A DNA stretch of 64,000 nt from an uncultured Prolixibacteraceae bacterium (lineage in GTDB: Bacteria > Bacteroidota > Bacteroidia > Bacteroidales > Prolixibacteraceae), in contig CALGIG010000053.1 in NCBI GenBank assembly GCA_937915865.1, forward strand, positions 1 to 64,000, written 5' to 3'. The notes under the pieces were generated by a model. It saw only the letters and a list, made by a program, of their open reading frames with translations, did not search any database and was not told the DNA's origin. This document shows, piece after piece, positions 54,554 to 63,849 of this stretch; the stretch's first letter is position 1; each line of letters opens with the position of its first letter. Position numbers and translations under genes: made by a program.

Positions 54554-55738
54554 CTAATTATTAAATGGGTTCTTATTACCAACGTAGAATATTTTGGGAG
54601 TTCTGATTCCCGGTTTTATTTCTCCTGAAGGAAGGATAACACCATCTTTAAATGGAATGGCATTGGTAGTAACGGGACAAAAATCAGAGAATTCACCAAT
54701 TTTGACCAATGTATTTTTAGCAGTACTAAAAACCATAATATTATGTGAAAATCCAGGGTGATTTAAATAATAGTCGATTAGTGTTTTTTGAGCCAGCTTG
54801 ACTTGATCAGTATTAGGTGCATATTCTTTAACCTTATTTTTCAAATCAATTTCTTTATAGAATAAATTTGCTGGTGCACCTCCTATCAAAACTATTTCCG
54901 ATTTATTTCTGGCAAAAGCAGTTCCAGCCATTACTTCGAAATTTATTGCGGGCAGATGTAACCATTTTCCTTGTTTTAAATCATAACAAATACCATCAGT
55001 TAACACTGTTATTTCGTTCTTTTCCGAAATATGCCTGCCGCTAAATAAGAAGATGTATTGCTGATTTTTAACATACTGACTACAAACAACGGCAAGAGCT
55101 CTTCCTAATCCGGGGAATTCTGGCAGAATTTCCCATTTAAATTCTGCCGTACCTTTTCTTGATAAATCAAGTTTAAGAAAGTAATTCCCAGAACTGTGGG
55201 TATCAGAATATTTCGATCCTCCAAGTACAAAAACACAATTATTGACCAGGACAGATGAACAATTACTCAATGGAAATGGTAAAGATGGATACTGCTCAAT
55301 TTCTATTTTATTTTCGTTGTTGTTCCATCTCAATAAGTGTACATCATCAAAACACCTTCCCAGATTGTTTCCTCCAATAGTTAAAATACCTTCGGGTAGG
55401 GTAACCGAAGAACCATAGGCTACCTTTTCCGGAAATGTCTGGTTCGAATCGATTAGTTTAAATTCATCGTTTTTTAAGGAATAGATATAAATTCGATCAT
55501 GAAATATTTTTGTTCCTCCAGCCCATGGCATTTTGTAGGGAAAATTTGCCCCTCCGGCAATAATTAATTTTCCTTCAGAGATACCAGAAAACGCCCCGGC
55601 AACACCTGGATTTCCACCTGCATCTATTGAAGGAAGATTACCTATCTGATAGGACTGAATTGAATGTTCTGACACTTTTGGATTGTTAAAAGCACTTAAG
55701 ATGGATATGAATAGTATAAAATAGGAATACAATATCAT
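54554..55738 (-). CDS. nanM: NanM-like N-acetylneuraminate epimerase (cyclically permuted mutarotase)
   Basis: 394-residue exported kelch-type beta-propeller that interconverts alpha and beta sialic acid. The start (IDAGGNPGVAGAFSGISEGK) and repeats such as KLIIAGGANFPYKMPWAGG, GILTIGGNN, CVFVLGGSKY and IVLIGGAPAN are those of the cyclically permuted mutarotase family common in Bacteroidota. A signal peptide is present (LYSYFILFISILSA). Its start codon overlaps the stop of the GntR regulator gene by 4 bp (55735-55738), so the two are translated from one message. Released sialosides start as the alpha form, which NanA-type enzymes use after mutarotation. Confidence 0.88.
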   Translation of the reverse strand: MILYSYFILFISILSAFNNPKVSEHSIQSYQIGNLPSIDAGGNPGVAGAFSGISEGKLIIAGGANFPYKMPWAGGTKIFHDRIYIYSLKNDEFKLIDSNQTFPEKVAYGSSVTLPEGILTIGGNNLGRCFDDVHLLRWNNNENKIEIEQYPSLPFPLSNCSSVLVNNCVFVLGGSKYSDTHSSGNYFLKLDLSRKGTAEFKWEILPEFPGLGRALAVVCSQYVKNQQYIFLFSGRHISEKNEITVLTDGICYDLKQGKWLHLPAINFEVMAGTAFARNKSEIVLIGGAPANLFYKEIDLKNKVKEYAPNTDQVKLAQKTLIDYYLNHPGFSHNIMVFSTAKNTLVKIGEFSDFCPVTTNAIPFKDGVILPSGEIKPGIRTPKIFYVGNKNPFNN

Positions 55739-56448
55739 TGCCTCGTTTTACTTTGTATAAATTCAATATATGTTTGCAGGTGAACCTTGATTGCTTTTCG
55801 GTATCCCTCAATATCCCGATTCTTTATGTAATCGAATAGAATATGGTGGGTTACATAAATCCCTTCATTTACAAGCCTCTCATTTACTGGTGCGAAGTAA
55901 TTGTCGTAATTCAGTTTGGTGAATTCAAATATGGGATGTATAATTTTTTGAAATTGGAGAATAAAGTTATTTCCGGTGATTTTATATATTTTCTCATGAA
56001 ATTCGGCTTCTTGTTCAACACTCATTTTATATTTCAATGCTTCTTGTGAAAGAACAATACGTTCGAGCTGTTCAATGTCGGTGTTGGTTAAATTTTGAAA
56101 CAAGAAATCGGTTAAGCCAATTTCCATAACAATTCTCATACCCATCATTTCTATAATTGCATTTTCGCTTAGCAAGTAGGGCTCAATAACTTTTTCGAAT
56201 CCCAATAAAAGAGATGGTTCTTGTATGACTATTCCTCTTTTTGTACGCGATTGAACTATACCCAGCATCCTCAAGCGACTTAATGCTTCCCGTAAAACAT
56301 TTCTGCTAATACCTAATTCTGATGACAATTCCATTTCATTAGGAAGTGTATCTCCTGGAACTAGTTTGTTTCGCTTGATGTATTCAAGTATTGATTCCTC
56401 AACTTTATCGACCAAGGTATTTGGTTGAACGTTTAATTTGAAATTCAT
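55735..56448 (-). CDS. FadR-type GntR regulator, NanR-like
   Basis: 237-residue regulator. The N-terminal winged helix-turn-helix shows VEESILEYIKRNKLVPGDTL and ELSSELGISRNVLREALSRL. The C-terminal FCD domain is all-helical, with His residues in EAEFHEKIYKITGNN and THHILFDYIKNRD that bind metal or the effector acid. It heads the sialic acid locus and overlaps nanM by 4 bp. A TNGTNNNACNA-type operator is present just upstream, so autorepression relieved by sialic acid is likely. It takes the place of the sigma/FecR control used by the three other PULs. Confidence 0.88.
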   Translation of the reverse strand: MNFKLNVQPNTLVDKVEESILEYIKRNKLVPGDTLPNEMELSSELGISRNVLREALSRLRMLGIVQSRTKRGIVIQEPSLLLGFEKVIEPYLLSENAIIEMMGMRIVMEIGLTDFLFQNLTNTDIEQLERIVLSQEALKYKMSVEQEAEFHEKIYKITGNNFILQFQKIIHPIFEFTKLNYDNYFAPVNERLVNEGIYVTHHILFDYIKNRDIEGYRKAIKVHLQTYIEFIQSKTRQ

Positions 56449-56475
56449 ATTTATTGGTATAATCCTAATTGTATT

Positions 56476-56490
56476 ATTTGTACTACAAAT
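56476..56490. promoter_or_regulatory. FadR/GntR operator upstream of the nan regulator
   Basis: ATTTGTACTACAAAT is a perfect 15-bp palindrome around one C. Its core TTGTACTACAA matches the FadR-subfamily consensus TNGTNNNACNA exactly. It lies 28 bp upstream of the GntR start codon. Confidence 0.75.
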
Positions 56491-56619
56491 ATGACAAAAA
56501 AGAATTAGCGTTTCTCAAAAAAAAAATATGCTTTTCAACACTATTCTATTCTTAGGTAAATTTAAAAAATACAGATTAATTTTCATTTTTTTGTGAATAA
56601 TACAGAACTACAGAATTGA

Positions 56620-57216
56620 ATGGATCGGAATATTTCTGAACAGGAATTATTTATTCTGCAAAAAATGATTGAAGGTGACGAAAGAGCTTTCAAATATTTT
56701 TTTGATTCCTACTATGATGATTTGTGCAATTTTGTCAATGGATATTTAAGAGACGAGACTCTTTCAGAAGATATTGTTCAGGGAATTTTCGTTTATTTAT
56801 GGGAAAAAAAAGACACTCTTCCTTTAAATTGTTCAATTAAAGCTTATTTATATACTGCAAGCAAAAATAAGGCATTAAATCATCTTCGAAATTTAAAGAC
56901 TAAGAATAAGGTTATAACTGATTTACTAAAACAATCAGAAGAATATTCGTCGGAGAATGCCGATTTATTTATCGAATTTGAAGACTTAAAAAAATTGGTA
57001 ATCAATGCTATATCTGCTTTACCAGCTCAATGCAAAATAATTTACCAGTTAAGTAGGGATAAGGGGTTGTCGAATAAGGAAATAGCTGATCATCTCGGCA
57101 TTTCGGTTAAAACCGTTGAGAACCAAATTACCATTGCAATCAGGAAAATAAAGGATTTTATGCAGCCCTACCACGAACAAATATTCGTTTTATATTTATT
57201 TTTAAATTTTTTCTGA
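56620..57216 (+). CDS. ECF RNA polymerase sigma factor (PUL4)
   Basis: 198-residue ECF sigma factor. Region 2: GDERAFKYFFDSYYDDLCNF and SEDIVQGIFVYLWEKKDTL. Region 4: LPAQCKIIYQLSRDKGLSNK and the recognition helix ISVKTVENQITIAIRKIKD. A short hydrophobic tail (FVLYLFLNFF) ends the protein. It diverges from the GntR regulator of the sialic acid locus and pairs with the FecR gene 59 bp downstream. It should drive PUL4 susCD when its anti-sigma is released. Confidence 0.94.
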   Translation: MDRNISEQELFILQKMIEGDERAFKYFFDSYYDDLCNFVNGYLRDETLSEDIVQGIFVYLWEKKDTLPLNCSIKAYLYTASKNKALNHLRNLKTKNKVITDLLKQSEEYSSENADLFIEFEDLKKLVINAISALPAQCKIIYQLSRDKGLSNKEIADHLGISVKTVENQITIAIRKIKDFMQPYHEQIFVLYLFLNFF

Positions 57217-57275
57217 ATCATTTGGGGGTTTCCATTGCCTGAAGTGCTATAGAAACAAAGTGGCACAAAAATATA

Positions 57276-58250
57276 ATGGAAAATCAAATCTCAACATATA
57301 AAATTATTCGTCATATCGAAACAAATGGATATGAATATGATGATGAGATCAGCGTATGGCTCAAATGTTCGGTCGATAATCAGAATCACTATAACGATTT
57401 ATTGACAGTATGGCAAATTACGGGAGATTTTCCTGGTCGTTTCACTCCTGATAGAAACAAAGCCTGGCTTAAGATTAAAGAACAGATCAACTTCAGAAAA
57501 GAGCATAATTTACTCTTGCGTAAATTTTTACGAGTTGCTGCTGCAATTGTAGTTGTTTTATTGAGTGCCTGGTTCGGACGCGAATCTGGACAATGGCATC
57601 AAAATTTACAATATACTGAAATACTATCGCAGGCTGGCCAAAAAACCCGAGTCCTTTTGCCTGACAGTTCAATAGTTTTATTAAATGGAAACTCTCAGCT
57701 TAAGTATAATCAGAATTTTAATCAGGAGAATAGAACAATTGAATTGAAAGGAGAAGGATATTTTGAGGTAAGGAAAAATTACAGGAAACAATTCATCGTA
57801 AAAACTTCTGATGTTGATATAAAGGTTTTTGGTACCGTTTTTAACGTCAAATCTCATGATAACGATCAAAAAATTGAAATTGGACTTATAAACGGGCAAA
57901 TCGGGATTGATCGAAGCCGGCACGAAATTGCCAGGCTTGATCCCGGTCAATTAGCAGTTTTCGATAAACAAAACTCGAAACTGGCAATTGGGAAAATGGA
58001 TGTTAACTTAGTTTCTGCCTGGACCAGGGATGAATTGATTTTTGAAGAAAATTCGCTGGAAGAAGTGGTAAAATATATAGAGCGCTGGTACAATGTTGAT
58101 ATAAAAGTAGATACAGCTCTAATGGATGGCGAATTACTTACGTTTAAGGTTAAATCTGAATCGTTGAGTGAACTGCTCGATTTGATAAATTTGCTTAAAC
58201 CCATAAAATATAAAATTGATGGCAAACATGTATTTATCAATAAACCTTAA
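57276..58250 (+). CDS. FecR-type anti-sigma factor (PUL4)
   Basis: 324-residue single-pass anti-sigma factor with a transmembrane helix near residues 84-101 (FLRVAAAIVVVLLSAWFG). The FecR periplasmic domain reads AGQKTRVLLPDSSIVLLNGN, LKGEGYFEVRKNYRKQF and IKVFGTVFNVKSH. The C-terminal domain (VKYIERWYNVDIKVDTALMD) is the STN-facing module. The N-terminal cytoplasmic part is less typical than in the PUL2 FecR (no IRDYFNGTLS-like start), but length and order are standard. It is followed by the susC leader and its antisense module. Confidence 0.93.
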   Translation: MENQISTYKIIRHIETNGYEYDDEISVWLKCSVDNQNHYNDLLTVWQITGDFPGRFTPDRNKAWLKIKEQINFRKEHNLLLRKFLRVAAAIVVVLLSAWFGRESGQWHQNLQYTEILSQAGQKTRVLLPDSSIVLLNGNSQLKYNQNFNQENRTIELKGEGYFEVRKNYRKQFIVKTSDVDIKVFGTVFNVKSHDNDQKIEIGLINGQIGIDRSRHEIARLDPGQLAVFDKQNSKLAIGKMDVNLVSAWTRDELIFEENSLEEVVKYIERWYNVDIKVDTALMDGELLTFKVKSESLSELLDLINLLKPIKYKIDGKHVFINKP

Positions 58251-58290
58251 TTTTCTATATGCCTATGACATAATATAACTAACAAGCCAG

Positions 58291-58398
58291 AAACAAAAAA
58301 GGCTTGCCCAAAATGGCAAACCTTTATTTCACTATTTTATTAACTCAGTACAGGGAAACGTTACTGCTATAACCTTTTCCCCTTAAAAACTGAATAAA
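58291..58398 (-). ncRNA. Candidate DonS-like cis-antisense RNA opposite the susC leader (PUL4)
   Basis: Predicted RNA of about 107 nt, minus strand. Hairpin AAAGG-C-TTGCC (58298-58308) with GGCAA-A-CCTTT (58315-58325), a 6-nt loop and one internal mismatch, followed on the minus strand by TTTTTTGTTT (complement of 58291-58300). This is a good intrinsic terminator in the antisense direction only. The promoter box is at 58404-58411. Ends are estimates. Confidence 0.6.
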
Positions 58399-58403
58399 CA
58401 ATA

Positions 58404-58411
58404 CAAAACTA
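58404..58411 (-). promoter_or_regulatory. -7 box of candidate antisense RNA (PUL4)
   Basis: Minus strand TAGTTTTG, exact TAnnTTTG, whose first T pairs with the A of the susC ATG (58411), as in PUL1 and PUL2. Confidence 0.5.
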
Positions 58412-61400
58412 TGAAAAAAAATTGTAGTTCGGGATGTCATGTCGTGCCATTCCGATGGAAATTATTATTAAGGATGAAGCTAATTGTAACTTTAATTTGC
58501 ATTGTTGGTTTAACTGCAAGTTTTGGCAGTGTTTACAGCCAACAAACTAAACTAAATCTGAATGTTCAAAACATGACAGTAAAGGATGTTCTTAAATTGA
58601 TTGAAGACCAGTCGAGTTATACTTTCATGTACAACGCCAGTAAAATAAATGTATATCGTGAAGTTAATATTAAAACTGAAAATAGTTCGGTCGAAAATAT
58701 TCTTAAGAAATTATTTGCCGGAGAAAATATTAGTTACCGCATTATCGACCGCAACATTATTATTTCTTCTGATTCTGAGATTTTTGACAGTAATCAGCCA
58801 ACTCAAAACGTTTCGGGTAAGGTTACTGATGGTTCAGGGCAGCCGCTACCCGGAGTAACGGTTATTATAAAAGGTTCAACTACCGGAGTAATTACCGATG
58901 TTGATGGAGCTTTTAATCTTTCTAACGTTCAGGTTGGCGCTATCATCCAGCTATCATTTGTTGGGATGAAAACTCAGGAGATTAAACTAACAGGAAATAG
59001 TTTACTTAAAGTTGTAATGGAAGAAGAATCCATTGGTCTGGATGAAGTCGTTGCTGTTGGTTATGGAACATCTAAAAGACGGGATTTAATTGGTTCTGTC
59101 GCTAAGATTGACAATGAGAAGATTGCAAATATCCGAGTTACTTCGGTTGCAGAGTCGATGCAGGGAATGGCCAGTGGTTTAATGGTAAGTAGTAGCGCCG
59201 GAAATCCGGGAGCTCCTCCAAAAATTAAAATACGTGGTATTAACTCTATTAATCTTAGTACCGATCCACTTTGGATTGTTGATGGAGTGCCAATTCAATC
59301 GGGTTCGGTTGGATCAACATCAGGTGATGGAGCAACACCTATTTCTGCAATAGCAATGATAAATCCAAACGATATCGAATCAGTTGAGGTATTAAAAGAT
59401 GCATCGGCAACAGCAATTTATGGAAGCCGGGCATCTTCAGGGGTGATTTTGGTAACAACAAAATCGAATAAAGGAAAGCTTACAGGTTTATCAGTAAATT
59501 ATGATGGCGGAGCTTCACAGCTTGCTATTTCTCAGAAAGATTATTTTGCCGATTCGAAAACATGGTGGGCTATAATGGCTAAAGCCTGTACAAACTCTAC
59601 TCCGCCTGCAACTTTACTTACCCCTGAATTTATTATGAGTACTCAGTTTATGGGTGATAAACCTGCAATGACCAGAGAAGAAGCTATGGCTACAAACACT
59701 GATGCCTTGGATGCAATGACTCAAATCGGGCTTTCTCATCAAATTGGATTAACCTTTAATAAAGGGTTTGATACTGGCGGTATGATGTTTACTACCAATT
59801 ATCGAAAAGAAGAAGGGGTTCTTCGAAATAATAATTTTGAAAGGTTGACAACTCGTTATAATATTAATTTTAAGCCTATTAGTCCTGTTGAAGTTGGTTT
59901 GAATACAAATTTGATGTACATTAATTCGGATGGAGTTAGTTCGCCAGGTGGAGTAACTAAAGGAAACGGTGGATTTGGTAATTTACTGGCTTCATTACCT
60001 TGGTTTAAAATTTATGATCCAAACTCGCCAACCGGATATTGGGCTGCAACAAGTGGATTTAACCCATTAGCTTTTTCTGATCCTCAATATTATATTAATA
60101 ATGTAAAAGAATACAGGACAATCAGCAATGCCTATCTTCAATGGACAACACCCGTTAAGGGGTTGACCGCGCGTGCCGATGTGGGAATTGATTTAGCAAT
60201 TTTAAAGAACTCATACTGGCGTTCGGGCTTGTTGAACCCAGCGAAAAATGAAAATAGCGCTTCCGAATTGTCCAGCTATTCAACCAGGACCAATTGGGAT
60301 GCCTATGTTACTTATGACAAAAAGATTGGCCAACACAATATTAATGGAACGATTGGCTTCGAAGCAAATAAGTACTGGTCGTACAGGCAATATATGAAAG
60401 CGGCTCAGGTGCAAACAATTTATCCGGAATTGATTAACCCGTTGCAGATGAAAGAAATGAATGGCCGACAGGATGGAGAAGGTTTCATGCTAGGATATTT
60501 TGCCAGGGCCAACTATAAATTTAAGGATCGTTATATTTTAAATGCAAGTGTGCGTCGAGACGGGATTTCTGCATTGAGTAATGATAACAGGTGGGCCACC
60601 TTTTATGCTTTTGGAGGCGGTTGGATAATTTCGGATGAGTCGTTTCTGAAAAGTATTGAACAAATCAGTTTACTTAAACTGAGAGCAAGTTATGGAACAA
60701 CAGGAAATACTAACATAAGTAATTCGATGACTTACACGGTATGGGGGCTTAATGCAACAAGAATATATGGAACGAGTACTATTCCTGGTGCAACTACAGT
60801 CGGCCCTATCGGATCAAACAATTTGAAATGGGAAACATCTAAAAATATGGATATTGGTCTTGATTATGGGTTGTTTGATAATCGTATTAATGGATCGTTT
60901 GCTATATATGAACAAAAAACAAGCGATTTGATCTTGAAAACAGAACTTGCCCCGTCTGTTGGCTATTCGAGCAATCAACTTTACGAAAATGTTGGCGATA
61001 TGAAAAACTGGGGTGTTGAGTTCAGTATTACAAGTGTAAATGTAAATAAGAAGAACTTCTCCTGGAAAACTGATTTTAATATTAGTACAAACAAGAATCG
61101 TATCGTTCGTTTGAATGCAACTGAAAAAGGGAAGGGGAATATCAGCGGAGTCTATATACGTAAAGAAGGCGAATCACTAAATACCTATTATTTGGCAAAC
61201 TATGTAAATGTTGATCCTCAGAAAGGTATTTTTATGATGGAAGAAAGAGACCAGACTAAATGGAATACTGAGTATGTTACTGCTTCTACCGGAAATACAA
61301 TTCCTATGAACGATACTAATATTCCTAATAATCAAATGATTCAGAGTGGTAAAACTTCACTGCCAACTTTCTACGGTGGTTTCGGAAATACCTTTACCTA

Positions 61401-61881
61401 CAAAAACTTCGATCTGAATATTCAGCTAAATTTTGCCGGAGGAAACTGGTTAATTAACGATGTTGCGCAAGGATCATCAAGGTTGCTTGGGGTACAAAAT
61501 CTCGACAAGGATATTGAATCTAAATCGTGGCAAAAGCCCGGCGACATCAAAGATTATCCGGCTATGACTTATTTTAACCTGTATAATTACGACAATGCCG
61601 GAAACCCAATAACTGGTACAACTAAATTTGGTGATAATTATGGAATGACTACCAGATTTCTTGAAAGGGGCGATTATATTCGTTTGAAAAATATTCAGCT
61701 TGGATACTCGTTGCCCAAAAATCTGATGTCTGGTTTGCATATTAATACCTTACGTTTTTATTTAGGTATTACCAATTTACTGACAATAACCAAATATGGA
61801 GGATTCGATCCTGAAGTTGGCACTATGACCACTTTACCGGTTCCTCGTACAATTAACTTTGGTTTCTCACTTAAACTATAA
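58411..61881 (+). CDS. SusC/RagA TonB-dependent transporter with STN domain (PUL4)
   Basis: 1156-residue outer-membrane receptor. Extended n-region (to about residue 20), signal peptide (LIVTLICIVGLTASFGSVYS), STN domain (about 45-115, LNLNVQNMTVKDVLKLIEDQ), CarboxypepD_reg-like domain (about 132-215, GKVTDGSGQPLPGVTVIIKG), plug (WIVDGVPIQS, VLKDASATAIYGSRASSGVI) and barrel ending INFGFSLKL. STN plus the adjacent sigma/FecR pair indicate surface signalling. The glycan cannot be named, since the enzymes of this PUL lie beyond the window. Confidence 0.96.
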   Translation: MKKNCSSGCHVVPFRWKLLLRMKLIVTLICIVGLTASFGSVYSQQTKLNLNVQNMTVKDVLKLIEDQSSYTFMYNASKINVYREVNIKTENSSVENILKKLFAGENISYRIIDRNIIISSDSEIFDSNQPTQNVSGKVTDGSGQPLPGVTVIIKGSTTGVITDVDGAFNLSNVQVGAIIQLSFVGMKTQEIKLTGNSLLKVVMEEESIGLDEVVAVGYGTSKRRDLIGSVAKIDNEKIANIRVTSVAESMQGMASGLMVSSSAGNPGAPPKIKIRGINSINLSTDPLWIVDGVPIQSGSVGSTSGDGATPISAIAMINPNDIESVEVLKDASATAIYGSRASSGVILVTTKSNKGKLTGLSVNYDGGASQLAISQKDYFADSKTWWAIMAKACTNSTPPATLLTPEFIMSTQFMGDKPAMTREEAMATNTDALDAMTQIGLSHQIGLTFNKGFDTGGMMFTTNYRKEEGVLRNNNFERLTTRYNINFKPISPVEVGLNTNLMYINSDGVSSPGGVTKGNGGFGNLLASLPWFKIYDPNSPTGYWAATSGFNPLAFSDPQYYINNVKEYRTISNAYLQWTTPVKGLTARADVGIDLAILKNSYWRSGLLNPAKNENSASELSSYSTRTNWDAYVTYDKKIGQHNINGTIGFEANKYWSYRQYMKAAQVQTIYPELINPLQMKEMNGRQDGEGFMLGYFARANYKFKDRYILNASVRRDGISALSNDNRWATFYAFGGGWIISDESFLKSIEQISLLKLRASYGTTGNTNISNSMTYTVWGLNATRIYGTSTIPGATTVGPIGSNNLKWETSKNMDIGLDYGLFDNRINGSFAIYEQKTSDLILKTELAPSVGYSSNQLYENVGDMKNWGVEFSITSVNVNKKNFSWKTDFNISTNKNRIVRLNATEKGKGNISGVYIRKEGESLNTYYLANYVNVDPQKGIFMMEERDQTKWNTEYVTASTGNTIPMNDTNIPNNQMIQSGKTSLPTFYGGFGNTFTYKNFDLNIQLNFAGGNWLINDVAQGSSRLLGVQNLDKDIESKSWQKPGDIKDYPAMTYFNLYNYDNAGNPITGTTKFGDNYGMTTRFLERGDYIRLKNIQLGYSLPKNLMSGLHINTLRFYLGITNLLTITKYGGFDPEVGTMTTLPVPRTINFGFSLKL

Positions 61882-61889
61882 TCTCAGTC

Positions 61890-63551
61890 ATGAAAAAAAT
61901 ATCATTTAATATAATTACTTTAATATGTACTGTGCTGTTAATCTCGTGTGCCGAATCGTTTGAATTGGATAGGCCGCAGGAGCAGCAATGGACAAGTACT
62001 GCGACGTTTGAAGGCGGTTTATCAACCAGTTACTGGAATTTAGAATGGACACCCAGAGGTTTCATCGAATATTTTGATTTTCTGCTGTCGGGTTCAGCTT
62101 ACTTAATTCCCGGCCAAAATCAACATCCGTATGCTTATCGACGCGATTTCAGCCAAACAATTAACGAAAGTAACAATTATTGGGGCCCTTTTTACCAGGC
62201 TATTACCTTAGCAAATTTAGCAATTGACCTTGATGCTTCCACAAATGGAAATCCGTTCAATCTGCCTGTTAATGGAGATGATTATAAATATAACTATATG
62301 CGTCAGGTTGGTGAATATTATTTTGTTAGAGGATATGCTTATTATTTGTTAGCCAAATGGTTTGCACCACCTTATAACGGAAATAGCAACAACACAACAG
62401 GCTGGATACCGCTTAAAACCAAAGCTGCGAACTCGATGGACGATGTTCAGTCCGAAAAACTTGGAACTCTTGAGGAAATATATTCCCAGATTATCAGTGA
62501 TTTGAAAAAGGCTAAAGAAATTTTGCCTGAAAAATTCACATTAACAGATTGGACAACTAAAAGTCCGGGATATGAATGCGGAAGAGCTAACAAATATGTT
62601 GCATCGGCTTTATTGGGGAAAATCTATTTTCACATGGGTAAATTTGCTGAGGCAAAGTCCGAATTCGATTTTGTGATCAATTCAAATGCTTATTCATTAG
62701 CAGCTCGTCCTTGTGAGCCATTTATCAATAACCGACCTGAGAAAACTTGTTCAGAGGTAATCTGGGAGTTTAATTGTGGTGATGTAACAATAACACCTCA
62801 GGAACAACATAACCAATATTGGTATCCGGCATTGATTTACGGTTTCCGCTTCAGGGATTCGAATGGCTCTTTTTACGATAATTTGCCGCAATCCGGATCG
62901 GGTGTACAGGCTATACAAATTTCCGGTTGGGGCGCTTATACCATCGGGCCAAAATCGCTGATTAAGATGGGATGGATAAATTCGTCTGACAGCACTGTAA
63001 CCGATCAGGCCAAAGCCGATTTGCGTTTTGCTGGTGATAATACAAAGATTTACCATACGTTAGGCGCTTATCGAGCCGGAATAAAAAAAGGAACCCCTGA
63101 ATATTTGTTGTATGAGTCGCGTTATAAAACACTGACATCCAGAACGAATGTGTTTATTGATAAATTCTTTCGCGGAGCTGACGCTCCTTACGGTAAATTT
63201 TCGAAGGTTCCTTACATCCGTTTGCCGGAACTGTTGTTGCTTCGTTCATGGATAAACTGGAAAAACGGGGCAAAAGATTTGGCCGCTGCTGATGCAAATA
63301 AAGTTTGGAACCGTTCAAATCCAACTAATCCTGATAAATTTACTTCGTTAAATATTGATCAGGATGCTATTTATGCTGAGTTTATGCGTGAACTTATTGG
63401 CGAAGGGTTTCAGGTTCCTTTCCTCCAGGGAACCGGAATGAGTATTCCACAGGGGGAAGAAGCCGGAATAACTCCGGTAACAGCGCCTTACTCTAATTGG
63501 CATTGGCCTATTCCACCTACCGAGGCTGCATTGAATCCTAATTATAAATAA
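61890..63551 (+). CDS. SusD/RagB glycan-binding lipoprotein (PUL4)
   Basis: 553-residue lipoprotein, lipobox VLLISC, 8 bp after susC. It shows SusD features: RQVGEYYFVRGYAYYLLAKW (TPR-like helix), IRLPELLLLRSWINWKNG, IDQDAIYAEFMRELIGEG and the ending WHWPIPPTEAALNPNYK. The N-terminal part is rich in Trp and Tyr (STSYWNLEWTPRGFIEYFDF), residues typical of sugar-stacking surfaces. A terminator-like hairpin follows 29 bp downstream. Confidence 0.94.
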   Translation: MKKISFNIITLICTVLLISCAESFELDRPQEQQWTSTATFEGGLSTSYWNLEWTPRGFIEYFDFLLSGSAYLIPGQNQHPYAYRRDFSQTINESNNYWGPFYQAITLANLAIDLDASTNGNPFNLPVNGDDYKYNYMRQVGEYYFVRGYAYYLLAKWFAPPYNGNSNNTTGWIPLKTKAANSMDDVQSEKLGTLEEIYSQIISDLKKAKEILPEKFTLTDWTTKSPGYECGRANKYVASALLGKIYFHMGKFAEAKSEFDFVINSNAYSLAARPCEPFINNRPEKTCSEVIWEFNCGDVTITPQEQHNQYWYPALIYGFRFRDSNGSFYDNLPQSGSGVQAIQISGWGAYTIGPKSLIKMGWINSSDSTVTDQAKADLRFAGDNTKIYHTLGAYRAGIKKGTPEYLLYESRYKTLTSRTNVFIDKFFRGADAPYGKFSKVPYIRLPELLLLRSWINWKNGAKDLAAADANKVWNRSNPTNPDKFTSLNIDQDAIYAEFMRELIGEGFQVPFLQGTGMSIPQGEEAGITPVTAPYSNWHWPIPPTEAALNPNYK

Positions 63552-63580
63552 CCGAACATATAATCAATCAGGAATAGATA

Positions 63581-63613
63581 AAGAGAGGGATAATAAAATA
63601 GAATCCCTCTCTT
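63581..63613 (+). terminator. Terminator after PUL4 susD
   Basis: Perfect 11-bp stem AAGAGAGGGAT (63581-63591)/ATCCCTCTCTT (63603-63613) with an 11-nt loop, followed by TACAATTTT. Confidence 0.7.
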
Positions 63614-63849
63614 TACAATTTTAACCTTATCCAACTTACAATAATCCTTTACATTTTTTTACAATTATAAAGTTAGTAATCAGTGTTTTGGTTAATATGT
63701 CGGCTATGTGTAAATAGTTCTTTGCAGACTATTCCGATTTTCTTTCACATTTTTTTCTGAGCAGATACTATTTTTTTTTGCTGTCAGGTATTATAAAAAA
63801 GCCGAAAGTTGCATTCTAGTGTATACAACTAACTAAATCGGAAATAAAG

